From the NCBI GenBank assembly GCA_042091375.1, contig JBELHO010000001.1, positions 62,001 through 126,000 of the forward strand: a stretch of 64,000 nucleotides of DNA. Reading direction: 5' to 3'. Origin of the DNA: JBELHO01 sp042091375. GTDB taxonomy: Bacteria; Pseudomonadota; Gammaproteobacteria; Enterobacterales; Alteromonadaceae. Positions within the stretch are counted from its first letter, which is position 1; the number at the start of each line of letters is the position of its first letter. Positions 18,586 through 27,949 of this stretch are shown here, one piece after another. The notes under the pieces were generated by a model, which had not been told where the DNA came from, did no database searches, and worked only from the letters and a program-made list of their open reading frames with translations. Position numbers and translations under genes: made by a program.

Positions 18586-19084
18586 ATTTGCCATTGGGCT
18601 CACTATTGCCCTGCTAAAGTCATTTGCCCAATATGTTTAAACACTGATTTTGTTGGCTGTTTATACTGCGGGCTATTGCCGGTTTTATGTTTGCACACCG
18701 CCTAAATATCTTCTTAGCTTCTCTCCTTGTTAACTTCTTATTGTTAACTTCTTATTGTTAACTTCTTATTGTTAACTTCTTACTTTGATAATTTCGCGGA
18801 AGTTGTAGCCCTCGCTGTGTCTGGCGTGCTCAGCGATGTTGTGATCCGGTTGCACGGTAAAACGCAATACCATATCAACTGAGCTTTATCGCTTAGTTTT
18901 GATATGTCCCTTGATTACATGCTATTGCGATAGGCTGATTGTAAACAATAAACATTTGCTGATGTTAATCACAAGCGACTTGGTGGTGCTGGCAAGCATC
19001 ACCGCAAGATGATAATTGTTGACCTCTCTACAAACTGCTATTTACAACAGTATGATATTTTGTTAATTTACCTGCTAAATTTTT
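18586..19084. other. Long intergenic region between ampE and the PdhR operator
   Basis: About 580 bases separate ampE and pdhR. I see no credible gene. The region holds a 14-bp tandem repeat (18727-18782, separate entry), is otherwise unremarkable, and ends in the pdhR promoter/operator. In E. coli this position holds aroP; no remnant of aroP is recognisable by eye. Confidence 0.5.
18727..18782. repeat. 14-bp tandem repeat, four perfect units
   Basis: TTGTTAACTTCTTA is repeated four times without mismatch. Each unit contains the palindrome GTTAAC. The array lies about 140 bases after ampE and about 300 bases before the PdhR box. The copy number is likely variable by slippage; no function is evident. 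Confidence 0.95.
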
Positions 19085-19099
19085 ATTGGTAATACCAAT
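19085..19099 (+). promoter_or_regulatory. PdhR operator upstream of pdhR
   Basis: ATTGGTAATACCAAT is a perfect 6-3-6 palindrome identical in form to the E. coli PdhR consensus ATTGGTnnnACCAAT. It lies 70 bases before the pdhR start. By analogy PdhR binds here without pyruvate and represses pdhR-aceEF, and pyruvate releases it. Confidence 0.9.
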
Positions 19100-19168
19100 T
19101 TACCGTTTGTTTTGTTATTACAAGTACTTTTAAAAGTAACCCTTACAGTCAACGATTGATGAGTATTT

Positions 19169-19939
19169 ATGACGTTTTCAGCCCTAAAACAATCATTAAA
19201 ACAAACTAAACTTTCAGATGTGATCTTAGCGCAATTGGAAGCAATGATTTTAGAGGGAAGTTTAAAAGCCGGCGAGAAATTACCGCCTGAACGAGAATTA
19301 GCCAAACAATTTGATGTCTCGCGCCCATCGTTGCGCGAAGCTATTCAAAAGTTAGAAGCGAAAGGTTTGGTTAAACGCCGTCAAGGAGGGGGAACTTATG
19401 TTCACGACAAGATTTTATCAGGTTTGTCAGATCCCCTGTTTGAGTTACTCTCGCAAAGTAATGAATCGCAATTTGATTTATTAGAGTTTCGCCACGGTAT
19501 TGAAGGTATGTCGGCGTATTACGCTGCTATGCGCGGCACCAAAGCTGATTTTAAAGAGATTGCCGCAAAACACGATGCCATAGGCAACGCGCAACTTGAA
19601 AGTGATTATCGACTTGAAGCACAGGCTATTTTTGAGTTTTATCTGGCTATTTGTGCGGCATCACACAATGCCATTATGTTGCATTTGGCGCGCAGTATGG
19701 CTTCACTATTGATTGATAACATAGAGCAAAACTTAAAAATATTGGCGCAAAGACCCGATGTTTTCGCGCAAATGGCCACATACCGGCAACGCTTATTAGA
19801 GGCGATTTTAAGTGGCCAACCACAAAAGGCGTGGGGAGCGAGTCATCGCCATTTGGCTTTTATTGAAGAATTATTATTGAATTTAACTGAAGAGCAAAGT
19901 CGTATGCAACGTTCAATGAGAAGAATGCAGCGCCTTTAA
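19169..19939 (+). CDS. pdhR: Pyruvate-responsive transcriptional repressor PdhR (GntR family)
   Basis: PdhR senses pyruvate and represses the pyruvate dehydrogenase operon. The 256-residue protein has a GntR winged helix (about 15-80) with the typical LPPERELAKQFDVSRPSLRE and KGLVKRRQGGGTYV, followed by an FCD effector domain (about 95-235). The perfect palindrome 70 bases upstream argues for autoregulation. It is followed by aceE after 173 bases, so one pdhR-aceE-aceF transcript is likely, as in E. coli. Confidence 0.96.
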   Translation: MTFSALKQSLKQTKLSDVILAQLEAMILEGSLKAGEKLPPERELAKQFDVSRPSLREAIQKLEAKGLVKRRQGGGTYVHDKILSGLSDPLFELLSQSNESQFDLLEFRHGIEGMSAYYAAMRGTKADFKEIAAKHDAIGNAQLESDYRLEAQAIFEFYLAICAASHNAIMLHLARSMASLLIDNIEQNLKILAQRPDVFAQMATYRQRLLEAILSGQPQKAWGASHRHLAFIEELLLNLTEEQSRMQRSMRRMQRL

Positions 19940-19967
19940 GAGTAACAATACAGGTGTATTATTGATA

Positions 19968-19986
19968 GCAAATACCTAGTATTTGC
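19968..19986 (+). other. Hairpin between pdhR and aceE
   Basis: GCAAATA / TATTTGC with a CCTAG loop lies 28 bases after the pdhR stop. No T-run follows, so it is not a classic terminator; a role in transcript processing or stability is possible but unsupported. Confidence 0.3.
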
Positions 19987-20112
19987 GCCGAGTCAAGGCA
20001 CTATTGACTGGCGATAACAGCCTAATAAATACAAACAGTGATTGGCCAAGACTGAACATGGCACGATCAAAATACGCAAATTTTATGGATAACTATTGGA
20101 GACTGAGCAATT

Positions 20113-22788
20113 ATGTCTGAACTGCCAAATTTAGATATTGATTCACTAGAAACACAAGAGTGGTTGGAATCAATGGAAGCTGTTTTGGAAAATGAAGGTC
20201 CAGAGCGCGCACATTTTTTGTTAGAGAAACTGATTGATCACGCGCGTCGCAGTGGCACACATTTGCCTTTTGACGCGACTACCGCCTATGTGAATACTAT
20301 TCCTCCCGGGCAGGAACCACACATGCCTGGTGATCAAACCATAGAGGCGCGGATTCGCGCTGCTATTCGTTGGAATGCGTTAGTTTTAGTGTTAAGGGCA
20401 TCAAAAAAAGATTTAGAATTAGGCGGCCACATTGGTAGCTTTGCCTCATCTGCTATGTTGTATGATGTTGGTTTTAATCACTTTTTTAAAGCCGCTAGTA
20501 CAGATGATGGCGGTGATTTTATCTTTGCACAAGGGCATATCTCTCCCGGTATATACGCCCGTTCATTTCTTGAAGGGCGATTAACCGAAGAGCAAATGAA
20601 TAATTTTCGCCAAGAATGCGATGGCAAAGGTTTATCTTCCTACCCACACCCTCATTTAATGAAGGATTATTGGCAGTTTCCAACCGTGTCGATGGGATTG
20701 GGGCCACTACAAGCTATATACACCGCCCGCTTCCTTAAATATTTAACGGATCGCGGTATTAAAGATTGTTCGGGACAAAGGGTCTATTGCTTTTTGGGTG
20801 ATGGTGAAACCGACGAACCAGAATCATTAGGGGCAATTGGTTTAGCGTCTCGTGAGGGCTTAGACAACTTGACCTTTATTATTAACTGTAATCTGCAACG
20901 CCTCGATGGCCCAGTGCGGGGCAACGGTAAAATTATTCAAGAACTCGAAGGGACATTCCGCGGTGCAGGTTGGGAAGTGATCAAAGTCATTTGGGGCAGT
21001 TACTGGGATGCCTTATTGGCGCGTGACACCTCAGGCAAACTATTACAGTTAATGAATGAAACCGTCGATGGTGAATATCAAAACTGTAAAGCCAAGGGCG
21101 GTAAGTATACCCGTGAAAATTTCTTCAATAAATATCCAGAGACAGCAGCCATGGTTGCCAATATGTCAGATGAAGATATTTATCGTTTAAACCGCGGCGG
21201 ACACGATCCTGTTAAGGTCTATTCTGCTTATAAAAAAGCCATTGACACTAAGGGACGACCCACAGTGATTTTAGCGAAAACCGTCAAAGGTTTTGGCTTA
21301 GGTGCCGCTGGTGAAGGTTTAAATATTGCCCATAATGTCAAAAAGATGGATGTTGATTCAATTAAATATTATCGCGATCGCTTTAATATGCCTATTGCTG
21401 ATGAGCATATCGAAGACTTGCCTTTTTATAAGTTCCCCGAAGACAGCCCCGAATATATTTACATGCAACAACGCCGTGAAGCTTTAGGTGGCACTTTACC
21501 TGCTCGTCGCCAACAAGCACAAGAAGAGATAGAAATTCCACCTCTAAAGGCCTTTGATGCTATTTTAAAAGGCTCGGGTGAACGCCAAGTGTCATCTACT
21601 ATGACCTTTGTTAGGGTGTTAAATAGTTTGTTAAAAGATAAGAAAATGGGTAAGCGCGTTGTGCCTATTATTCCCGATGAAGCACGTACCTTCGGCATGG
21701 AAGGTTTGTTTAGACAAGTTGGTATATATGCCAATGAAGGGCAAAAATATGTCCCTCAAGATGCTGATCAAGTGGCTTATTATCGCGAAGATAAAAAGGG
21801 TCAAGTATTACAAGAAGGGATCAACGAACTTGGCGCTATGGCCTCTTGGGTAGCTTCAGGCACGTCTTATTCAACATGTAACGCTACCACCATTCCATTT
21901 TATATTTATTATTCAATGTTTGGATTTCAACGCGTAGGCGATTTAGCCTGGGCTGCTGGTGACAGCCAAGCACGCGGCTTCTTATTAGGTGCTACAGCAG
22001 GTCGAACCACATTAAATGGTGAAGGCTTGCAGCATCAAGACGGCCACTCCCATGTACAAGCGGGTCTGATCCCCAACTGTGTCACTTATGATCCCACCTA
22101 TGGATATGAAGTAGCAGTGATCATTCGCGATGGTTTGCGTCGCATGTATCAGGATAATGAGAATATTTTTTATTACTTAACCTTAATGAATGAGAACTAC
22201 CAACATCCAGCGATACCTGAGCAAGAGGATGTCGCTGAGCAAATTATCAAAGGTATTTATCAACTTGAACAAGTCAAGGCGAAAAAATCGATAGCCAATG
22301 TACAGTTGATGGGCTCGGGTACAATCTTGCTGCAGGTTCGAGAAGCGGCACAGATACTAGCCGATGATTATCGCGTTTCAAGCGATGTGTATTCGGTAAC
22401 TTCCTTTAATGAATTGGCGCGTGATGGCCAAGAAGTGGTGCGCTGGAATATGTTAAATCCAGAAGCAAAGGCAAAAACACCTTATATTGGCCAAGTTATT
22501 ACCGCTGAGCAAGGCCCAGCGATTGCCGCTACTGACTACGTTAAGTCTTATGCCGATCAAATACGCGCCTTTATTAAAACCCCTTACCGCTGTTTAGGTA
22601 CCGATGGTTTTGGGCGCAGTGACAGTCGTGCTAATTTGCGTACCCACTTTGAGGTAAATGCCGGTTATATTGTGGTTGCCTCGTTGTTTGAATTGGCAGA
22701 GCGCGGCGATATAAAAGCCAGTGTTGTTAGTGATGCAATCAAACGCTTTAGCATAGATACCAATAAACTTAACCCACTTTACGCATAG
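20113..22788 (+). CDS. aceE: Pyruvate dehydrogenase E1 component (homodimeric type)
   Basis: AceE is the thiamine diphosphate-dependent E1 subunit that decarboxylates pyruvate and acetylates the lipoyl groups of AceF. The 891-residue length matches the homodimeric gammaproteobacterial form. The ThDP motif GDGETDEPES (about 229) to INCNLQ (about 257) is intact, as are HIGSFASS, GHISPGIYARSFLEGR and the transketolase-like C-terminal half (GLQHQDGHSH). Shine-Dalgarno GGAG lies upstream of the ATG. It is 20 bases upstream of aceF. Confidence 0.98.
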   Translation: MSELPNLDIDSLETQEWLESMEAVLENEGPERAHFLLEKLIDHARRSGTHLPFDATTAYVNTIPPGQEPHMPGDQTIEARIRAAIRWNALVLVLRASKKDLELGGHIGSFASSAMLYDVGFNHFFKAASTDDGGDFIFAQGHISPGIYARSFLEGRLTEEQMNNFRQECDGKGLSSYPHPHLMKDYWQFPTVSMGLGPLQAIYTARFLKYLTDRGIKDCSGQRVYCFLGDGETDEPESLGAIGLASREGLDNLTFIINCNLQRLDGPVRGNGKIIQELEGTFRGAGWEVIKVIWGSYWDALLARDTSGKLLQLMNETVDGEYQNCKAKGGKYTRENFFNKYPETAAMVANMSDEDIYRLNRGGHDPVKVYSAYKKAIDTKGRPTVILAKTVKGFGLGAAGEGLNIAHNVKKMDVDSIKYYRDRFNMPIADEHIEDLPFYKFPEDSPEYIYMQQRREALGGTLPARRQQAQEEIEIPPLKAFDAILKGSGERQVSSTMTFVRVLNSLLKDKKMGKRVVPIIPDEARTFGMEGLFRQVGIYANEGQKYVPQDADQVAYYREDKKGQVLQEGINELGAMASWVASGTSYSTCNATTIPFYIYYSMFGFQRVGDLAWAAGDSQARGFLLGATAGRTTLNGEGLQHQDGHSHVQAGLIPNCVTYDPTYGYEVAVIIRDGLRRMYQDNENIFYYLTLMNENYQHPAIPEQEDVAEQIIKGIYQLEQVKAKKSIANVQLMGSGTILLQVREAAQILADDYRVSSDVYSVTSFNELARDGQEVVRWNMLNPEAKAKTPYIGQVITAEQGPAIAATDYVKSYADQIRAFIKTPYRCLGTDGFGRSDSRANLRTHFEVNAGYIVVASLFELAERGDIKASVVSDAIKRFSIDTNKLNPLYA

Positions 22789-22808
22789 AGTGCGAACGGA
22801 GACTGAAT

Positions 22809-24488
22809 ATGTCAGATAGTCAAAAAATTCTCGTCCCTGATGTGGGTGGCGATGAAGTTGAAGTGATAGAAATTTGTTTTGCTGTTGGTGATACGGTTGA
22901 TGCCGATGACGGTCTTATTACCGTTGAAACCGATAAAGCATCAATGGATATTCCCGCCCCATTTGCAGGCGAACTTACAGCCCTTAATGTCAAGGTTGGC
23001 GATAAAATAAAAGAGCACGATGTTATTGCCGAGATGAAACTTGCTGAGCAAACCAGCTCTGTTGAATCAGTCTCAGCTGAGGCGAGTTCAGAACAACCTG
23101 TGGTTGAGGCAAACACCCCATTAACGGCTGCGCCAAGTTCACAAACAGCCGACAATGCGGCTGTTGTGACTAGTGCAAACAGCGGTAGTGAAGTCATTGA
23201 TGTAGTGGTACCCGATATTGGTGAAGACGGCGAAGTTGATGTCATTGATGTGCTTGTTGCCGTTGGCGATGAAATTGCCGAAGAAGACGGTCTTATTACT
23301 TTAGAAACAGATAAAGCAACCATGGATGTGCCATCTACTCATGCCGGTATTGTTAAAGAGGTATTGATTGCCACGGGCGATAAGGTTAAACAGGGTACCT
23401 TGGTGATCAAATTAGAGACCAATAGCGGTGCACCAGCGGCTATTGAACAGCCAGTTACAACCGAAGTTGCAACACCTGCAACGCCAGTTCAGTCGACTCC
23501 AGCACCTAAAAAATCGGCACCTGTACCACATCATCCACAATTGGGTTCTAACCCTAAAGGGGCGATTTACACTTCACCGTCTATTAGGCGTTTAGCACGT
23601 GAATTTGGCGTTGATTTAGCCGCAGTTAAAGGCTCCGGCAACAAAGGTCGCATCGTTAAAGAAGATGTTCAATCCTATGTAAAATATGAACTATCTCGCC
23701 CTAAAGCCAATGCCGGTAGTGCTATTGCCAGTGGTGAAGGTGGTTTACAAGTCGTGGCGGGGAAAACCATTGATTTTTCTAAATTTGGTGAGATTGAAAC
23801 CAAGCCGCTGACACGCATCCAAAAAATATCAGGGCCTTTTTTACATCGCAATTGGGTAACCATTCCACATGTAACTCAATTTGATGAAGCTGATATCACT
23901 GATGTTGAAGCGTTTCGCAAAGAGCAAAATCTAGTCTGCGAAAAACAAAAATTAGGCTTTAAAATTACGCCCTTAGTGTTTATTTTAAAAGCTGCTGCGG
24001 ATGCATTGCGCGCCTTTCCAACCTTTAACTCAAGTTTGAGTGAGGATGGTGAAAGCTTAATTTTGAAAAAATACATTCACATCGGCGTAGCTGTTGATAC
24101 CCCAAATGGTTTGGTTGTACCTGTGGTGAGAAATGTTGATCAAAAGGGTATTCATCAGTTGTCCCGCGAATTATTAGAAATAAGTATTAAAGCCCGTGAG
24201 GGCAAGTTAAAAGCAGCAGACATGCAAGGTGGCTGTTTCACTATTTCAAGTTTAGGTGGTATTGGTGGTACTGCATTTACGCCTATTGTAAATGCCCCGG
24301 AAGTAGCTATTTTGGGTGTATCTAAATCTGAAATGAAACCGAAATGGAATGGTAAAGAATTTCAACCTAAGTTGATGCTACCTCTGTCTATGTCCTATGA
24401 TCACCGGGTAATAGATGGCGCATTAGCAGCGCGCTTTACTGTGCATTTGGCTGCGGTGATGAGCGATATACGCAAGCTGATCCTGTAG
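22809..24488 (+). CDS. aceF: Pyruvate dehydrogenase E2 component (dihydrolipoamide acetyltransferase)
   Basis: AceF forms the core of the complex and transfers acetyl groups to CoA. The 559-residue protein has two lipoyl domains, with lipoylated lysines in ETDKASMDIP (about 41) and ETDKATMDVP (about 167), joined by Ala/Pro-rich linkers. An E3-binding domain follows (about 254-290, TSPSIRRLAREFGVDL), then the catalytic domain with SYDHRVIDGALAARF near the end. E. coli AceF has three lipoyl domains; two is common in other gammaproteobacteria. It lies 20 bases after aceE with GGAG upstream. Confidence 0.97.
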   Translation: MSDSQKILVPDVGGDEVEVIEICFAVGDTVDADDGLITVETDKASMDIPAPFAGELTALNVKVGDKIKEHDVIAEMKLAEQTSSVESVSAEASSEQPVVEANTPLTAAPSSQTADNAAVVTSANSGSEVIDVVVPDIGEDGEVDVIDVLVAVGDEIAEEDGLITLETDKATMDVPSTHAGIVKEVLIATGDKVKQGTLVIKLETNSGAPAAIEQPVTTEVATPATPVQSTPAPKKSAPVPHHPQLGSNPKGAIYTSPSIRRLAREFGVDLAAVKGSGNKGRIVKEDVQSYVKYELSRPKANAGSAIASGEGGLQVVAGKTIDFSKFGEIETKPLTRIQKISGPFLHRNWVTIPHVTQFDEADITDVEAFRKEQNLVCEKQKLGFKITPLVFILKAAADALRAFPTFNSSLSEDGESLILKKYIHIGVAVDTPNGLVVPVVRNVDQKGIHQLSRELLEISIKAREGKLKAADMQGGCFTISSLGGIGGTAFTPIVNAPEVAILGVSKSEMKPKWNGKEFQPKLMLPLSMSYDHRVIDGALAARFTVHLAAVMSDIRKLIL

Positions 24489-24693
24489 GAAATTTTGGGG
24501 GCTGACGTCAACGGCCCCAATGAGAATAAAAATTATTCACCAATTATACTAAGAACAGACGATTAATGATGGCGCTTTGCTTTGAGTTTCAGTAAAATTC
24601 AGCGCAGAAATGATCATGAGCAATATTCATTTGCTGTCAGTCTTAAAGGCGTTGGTGGCAAGCGACAACACAACAAGTTAATTTGAGGTTAGC

Positions 24694-26127
24694 ATGAGTA
24701 ACGAGATTAAAACCCAAGTAGTGGTTTTGGGCGCAGGCCCTGGTGGTTATTCTGCGGCATTCCGTGCAGCAGATTTAGGTTTAGATGTAGTATTGGTAGA
24801 AAGTCGTCAAACACTAGGTGGCGTCTGCTTAAACGTTGGCTGTATTCCTTCAAAAGCCTTGCTACATGTTGCTAAAGTGATTGATGATGCGGCAGCGATG
24901 GCGTCACATGGGGTTACTTTTGGCGAGCCTAAAATCGACTTAGATAAAATTCGCGGTTGGAAAGAGAGTGTGGTTGGTCAGTTAACTGGTGGTTTAAGTG
25001 GCATGTCAAAAGCTCGCAAAGTCAACACTGTGACTGGACATGGTAAATTTACCTCAGACAAAACCATAGAAGTGGTTGCTGCTGATGGCAATACCACTGC
25101 TATTACTTTTGAAAATGCGATTATTGCTGCTGGCTCGTCTGTGATTGATTTACCTTTTATTCCCAATGATGATCCAAGGGTAATCGATTCAACTGGCGCT
25201 CTTGAGTTAGCTGATATACCCGAGCAAATGTTAGTGCTAGGCGGTGGAATTATTGGCCTAGAAATGGGAACAGTATACAATGCGTTAGGGGCTAATGTAT
25301 CAGTGGTTGAATTCGCCGATCAGTTAGTGCCTGCTGCCGATAAAGATATTGTAAAAGCCTACACCAATTACAATAAGAAAAAGTTCAACATCATGTTGTC
25401 CACTAAAGTTGTCGGTGTTGAGGCCAAAGATGACGGGTTATATGTCACTTTTGAAGGCAAAAAAGCACCCGCTGAACCGATTCGATACGACAAAATTTTA
25501 GTGGCAGTAGGGCGCAAACCCAACGGCCATTTAGTTGCTGCTGATAAAGCCGGTGTCAATGTTGATGAGCGCGGCTTCATTAATGTCTCTAATGAACTGC
25601 GCACTAATGTCAACCATATATTTGCTATCGGTGATGTGGTTGGTCAACCTATGCTAGCCCATAAAGCCGTGCATGAGGCACATGTTGCCGCCGAAGTTAT
25701 TGCCGGTAAAAAGCATGTTTTTGATCCGCGTTGCATTCCTAACATTGCCTATACTGATCCTGAAATCGCTTGGGTAGGTGTAACTGAGCGAGAAGCCAAA
25801 GAGCAAGGCCTTAACATTGAAGTGGCAAACTTCCCATGGGCAGCATCAGGCAGAGCTATTGCTTCGGCTCGTACTGAAGGAAAAACCAAACTCATTTTTG
25901 ACAAAGAGTCGGGTAGAGTTTTAGGTGGCGCTATTGTCGGTATTAATGCCGGTGAAATGCTAGGTGAAGTTTGTTTAGCGGTGGAAATGGGGGCTGACGC
26001 CGAAGATGTTGGGTTAACGATCCACGCCCACCCAACCTTAAATGAATCAATAGGCTTAGCGGCAGAAATATTTGAAGGGTCGATCACTGATCTACCTAAT
26101 GCCAAAGCGGTGAAAAAGAAAAAATAA
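24694..26127 (+). CDS. lpd: Dihydrolipoyl dehydrogenase (E3)
   Basis: Lpd reoxidises dihydrolipoamide for the pyruvate and 2-oxoglutarate dehydrogenase complexes and the glycine cleavage system. The 477-residue flavoprotein has the FAD motif VVLGAGPGGYSAAF (about 9-22), the redox-active disulfide GGVCLNVGCIPSK (about 42-54), the NAD motif VLGGGIIGLEMG, the second FAD motif IFAIGDV and the C-terminal HPTLNES with the catalytic His-Glu pair. It is separated from aceF by 205 bases, enough for its own promoter as in E. coli. It ends in a strong terminator. Confidence 0.98.
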   Translation: MSNEIKTQVVVLGAGPGGYSAAFRAADLGLDVVLVESRQTLGGVCLNVGCIPSKALLHVAKVIDDAAAMASHGVTFGEPKIDLDKIRGWKESVVGQLTGGLSGMSKARKVNTVTGHGKFTSDKTIEVVAADGNTTAITFENAIIAAGSSVIDLPFIPNDDPRVIDSTGALELADIPEQMLVLGGGIIGLEMGTVYNALGANVSVVEFADQLVPAADKDIVKAYTNYNKKKFNIMLSTKVVGVEAKDDGLYVTFEGKKAPAEPIRYDKILVAVGRKPNGHLVAADKAGVNVDERGFINVSNELRTNVNHIFAIGDVVGQPMLAHKAVHEAHVAAEVIAGKKHVFDPRCIPNIAYTDPEIAWVGVTEREAKEQGLNIEVANFPWAASGRAIASARTEGKTKLIFDKESGRVLGGAIVGINAGEMLGEVCLAVEMGADAEDVGLTIHAHPTLNESIGLAAEIFEGSITDLPNAKAVKKKK

Positions 26128-26145
26128 CTGAGTAGCTATTCAGAT

Positions 26146-26178
26146 AAAAAAAGCCAACTCTTGTGTTGGCTTTTTTTT
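26146..26178 (+). terminator. Terminator after lpd
   Basis: The stem AAAAAAAGCCAAC / GTTGGCTTTTTTT with a short loop and an eight-T run lies 18 bases after the lpd stop. The A-rich 5' arm means it can also terminate the convergent OmpA-family gene. Confidence 0.92.
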
Positions 26179-26248
26179 ATGGTTAAGTGAAAAGTCATCA
26201 CTCCAGCTAACAAACACTTAATGGTTTAGTTTAGCTTTGTTGCTTTAA

Positions 26249-27322
26249 CTACTTTAATTCAGCAACTTTCTTAACCGCTTTGATCCGCGCTTCTATTCTT
26301 CGGTTTGTTTGATGAGCTGCAATGGTTTTGGCAGTGTTAAGTGGTTTTGTTTCACCGTGACCGATAGCGGTTAAACGCTGTGCTGAAATATCGAAATTAC
26401 TCACTAAAATGTCAACAATAGCTTGCGCGCGCTTTTCTGAAAGTTGCTGATTATAATCCGCTTCACCTAGTGTTGATGTATGGCCATTAATAGTGAGGTG
26501 CGTTTGTGGGTAGGTATTCATAAACTGCGCCACACTCTCAATTTCAGCGAGGTAATTTTCGCTAACATCAGCACTATTATTAGCAAAGTTGACCAATAAT
26601 TTCATCGCTATTTGCTCTTCTAGAAACAAAGTACAGCCTTGTGCGTCTACTTTGTTGGTAATAGGGGTGGTTGGACAGGCATCATTGGGATTTGACACGC
26701 CGTCTCTATCATCATCTTTGAGAGCTACACTGGCTACCGCTGCAGGTGTAGGTTGCGAACTTGCTACCTGCGGAGCTTTTTTGTCGAAGAAATACATAAA
26801 GCCAATGCGGGCAGAAAAATCTAAATAATTATCATCAAATTGGTAATGGCCTTTGCCCTCAACATACAAAGCAGCGCGATCGCTTACATAGTGGCGAAAA
26901 CCAGCACCCAAGTCACCAGATAAGTTTGACTTGCCCAAATCTAAAAAGTTAGCACCAATAACCGTGTAAAAGCTCTGTTGATAAGGAAAGTACAATAGGT
27001 CCAAAGCAATACTGGATCCATCTGCAATATCGTAACTGTTTTGTTCTGCATCGATATTGAAGTTAGTCGCCGACAGCCGAGCTTCATAATCTGCTGACAC
27101 ACGATAGCCAAATTCAGCACCAAAACCAGAAGCACTGTCAAGGGATGAGTTAGGATCTAGGGTAAATAACCTATCGTCGTCGGTATTTGTTGTTATACCG
27201 TGAAAACCAATATATTTCTCACCAACTAATTCATCGGCTTTTGGCTGTTCAGCGGATAAAAGTTGGAAAGAACTCAGTGACAGTAATAACGGGCAAAGTA
27301 AAGCTGGTTTGGTAAAGCGCAT
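26249..27322 (-). CDS. OmpA-family outer membrane protein
   Basis: The 357-residue protein has a signal peptide (about 1-24, cleavage near LSA/EQ) and an N-terminal beta-barrel region (about 35-185, with alternating aromatic strands such as EFGYRVSADYEARL). A thrombospondin-3-like acidic linker with DDDRDGVSNPNDACP (about 200-220) precedes a C-terminal OmpA peptidoglycan-binding domain (about 240-345). That domain has the motifs TINGHTSTLGEADYNQQLSEKRA and IGHGETKP. It should anchor the outer membrane to murein. It occupies roughly the yacH position of E. coli, between lpd and acnB, and faces lpd. Confidence 0.93.
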   Translation of the reverse strand: MRFTKPALLCPLLLSLSSFQLLSAEQPKADELVGEKYIGFHGITTNTDDDRLFTLDPNSSLDSASGFGAEFGYRVSADYEARLSATNFNIDAEQNSYDIADGSSIALDLLYFPYQQSFYTVIGANFLDLGKSNLSGDLGAGFRHYVSDRAALYVEGKGHYQFDDNYLDFSARIGFMYFFDKKAPQVASSQPTPAAVASVALKDDDRDGVSNPNDACPTTPITNKVDAQGCTLFLEEQIAMKLLVNFANNSADVSENYLAEIESVAQFMNTYPQTHLTINGHTSTLGEADYNQQLSEKRAQAIVDILVSNFDISAQRLTAIGHGETKPLNTAKTIAAHQTNRRIEARIKAVKKVAELK

Positions 27323-27444
27323 GGGTAATTTCCTTTTTGTTTGTCAATAGACGATTTTTCGTCAATACTTTAAATATTCTAGCTAAATTTAGGTAATTTC
27401 CTAATAAACAGCCTAGAAATTACAGAAAAAATGATAATTTTTTT

Positions 27445-27461
27445 AAATTATTCATTATCAT
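27445..27461 (+). promoter_or_regulatory. Weak Fur-like site upstream of the small secreted protein gene
   Basis: AAATTATTCATTATCAT resembles one half of the Fur consensus, and an ATGATAATT lies a few bases upstream in an AT-rich context. The match is partial and the region is very AT-rich, so this is only a candidate. Confidence 0.2.
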
Positions 27462-27473
27462 AGAGGATTAATA

Positions 27474-27806
27474 GTGGATATAAAAGTATTTGTGGTCATT
27501 TTGACGTTGATGTTTACAGTTGACCTACTCGCAAAAACAACGAGAAATTATGATTTTGACCATAAAGTACATTACAGCCAAAAAGATTTAGGTAAGGGGC
27601 AATATATCATTACTATCACATCGAACCACGAAACCCCATTTGAGCAGCAAGCAACCTTTATCATGCGTTTTGCTTATAAATTGTGTCAACGCTATGGTTT
27701 CACACTGACTATGATGCAAGGAGTAGAAGGTTTTGACGATAAAAAAGTCAGTCCTAATTACATCCAACCTGCCTTGACTGTTCAGCTTACATGCCCATCT
27801 AGTTAG
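27474..27806 (+). CDS. Small secreted protein of unknown function
   Basis: The 110-residue product starts at GTG with a good Shine-Dalgarno (AGAGGATT) 5-6 bases upstream. It has a signal peptide (about 1-20, cleavage near LLA/KT) and a short alpha/beta domain with two cysteines (near 71 and 107) that could form a disulfide. The helix ATFIMRFAYKLCQRYGFTLTMM recalls small periplasmic proteins in which an 'RxAxLxxxxGF' helix follows a beta strand, but I do not recognise a family. It is divergent from the OmpA-family gene and convergent with acnB across a shared terminator. Confidence 0.75.
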   Translation: MDIKVFVVILTLMFTVDLLAKTTRNYDFDHKVHYSQKDLGKGQYIITITSNHETPFEQQATFIMRFAYKLCQRYGFTLTMMQGVEGFDDKKVSPNYIQPALTVQLTCPSS

Positions 27807-27871
27807 TGTTTTATAATGTACCGTTACAGATAAAGGTTAAATAAAACTAAAACTGCAACAGACTTCAAAAA

Positions 27872-27903
27872 AAAAGGGTTGCTATGTCAATAGCAACCCT
27901 TTT
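27872..27903. terminator. Bidirectional terminator between the small secreted protein gene and acnB
   Basis: A perfect 14-bp stem, AAAAGGGTTGCTAT / ATAGCAACCCTTTT, with a GTCA loop lies between convergent genes. A-rich and T-rich flanks on either side allow termination of both transcripts. Confidence 0.93.
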
Positions 27904-27949
27904 GATTTATCTGTCGTTAGTGACTATTTTATAGTCAACAGCCAAAAAA

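Noticed and set aside
24489..24520. Terminator after aceF
   Set aside because: A TTGGGG/CCCCAA pairing exists, but the loop is long and no T-run follows. It is not convincing as a terminator.
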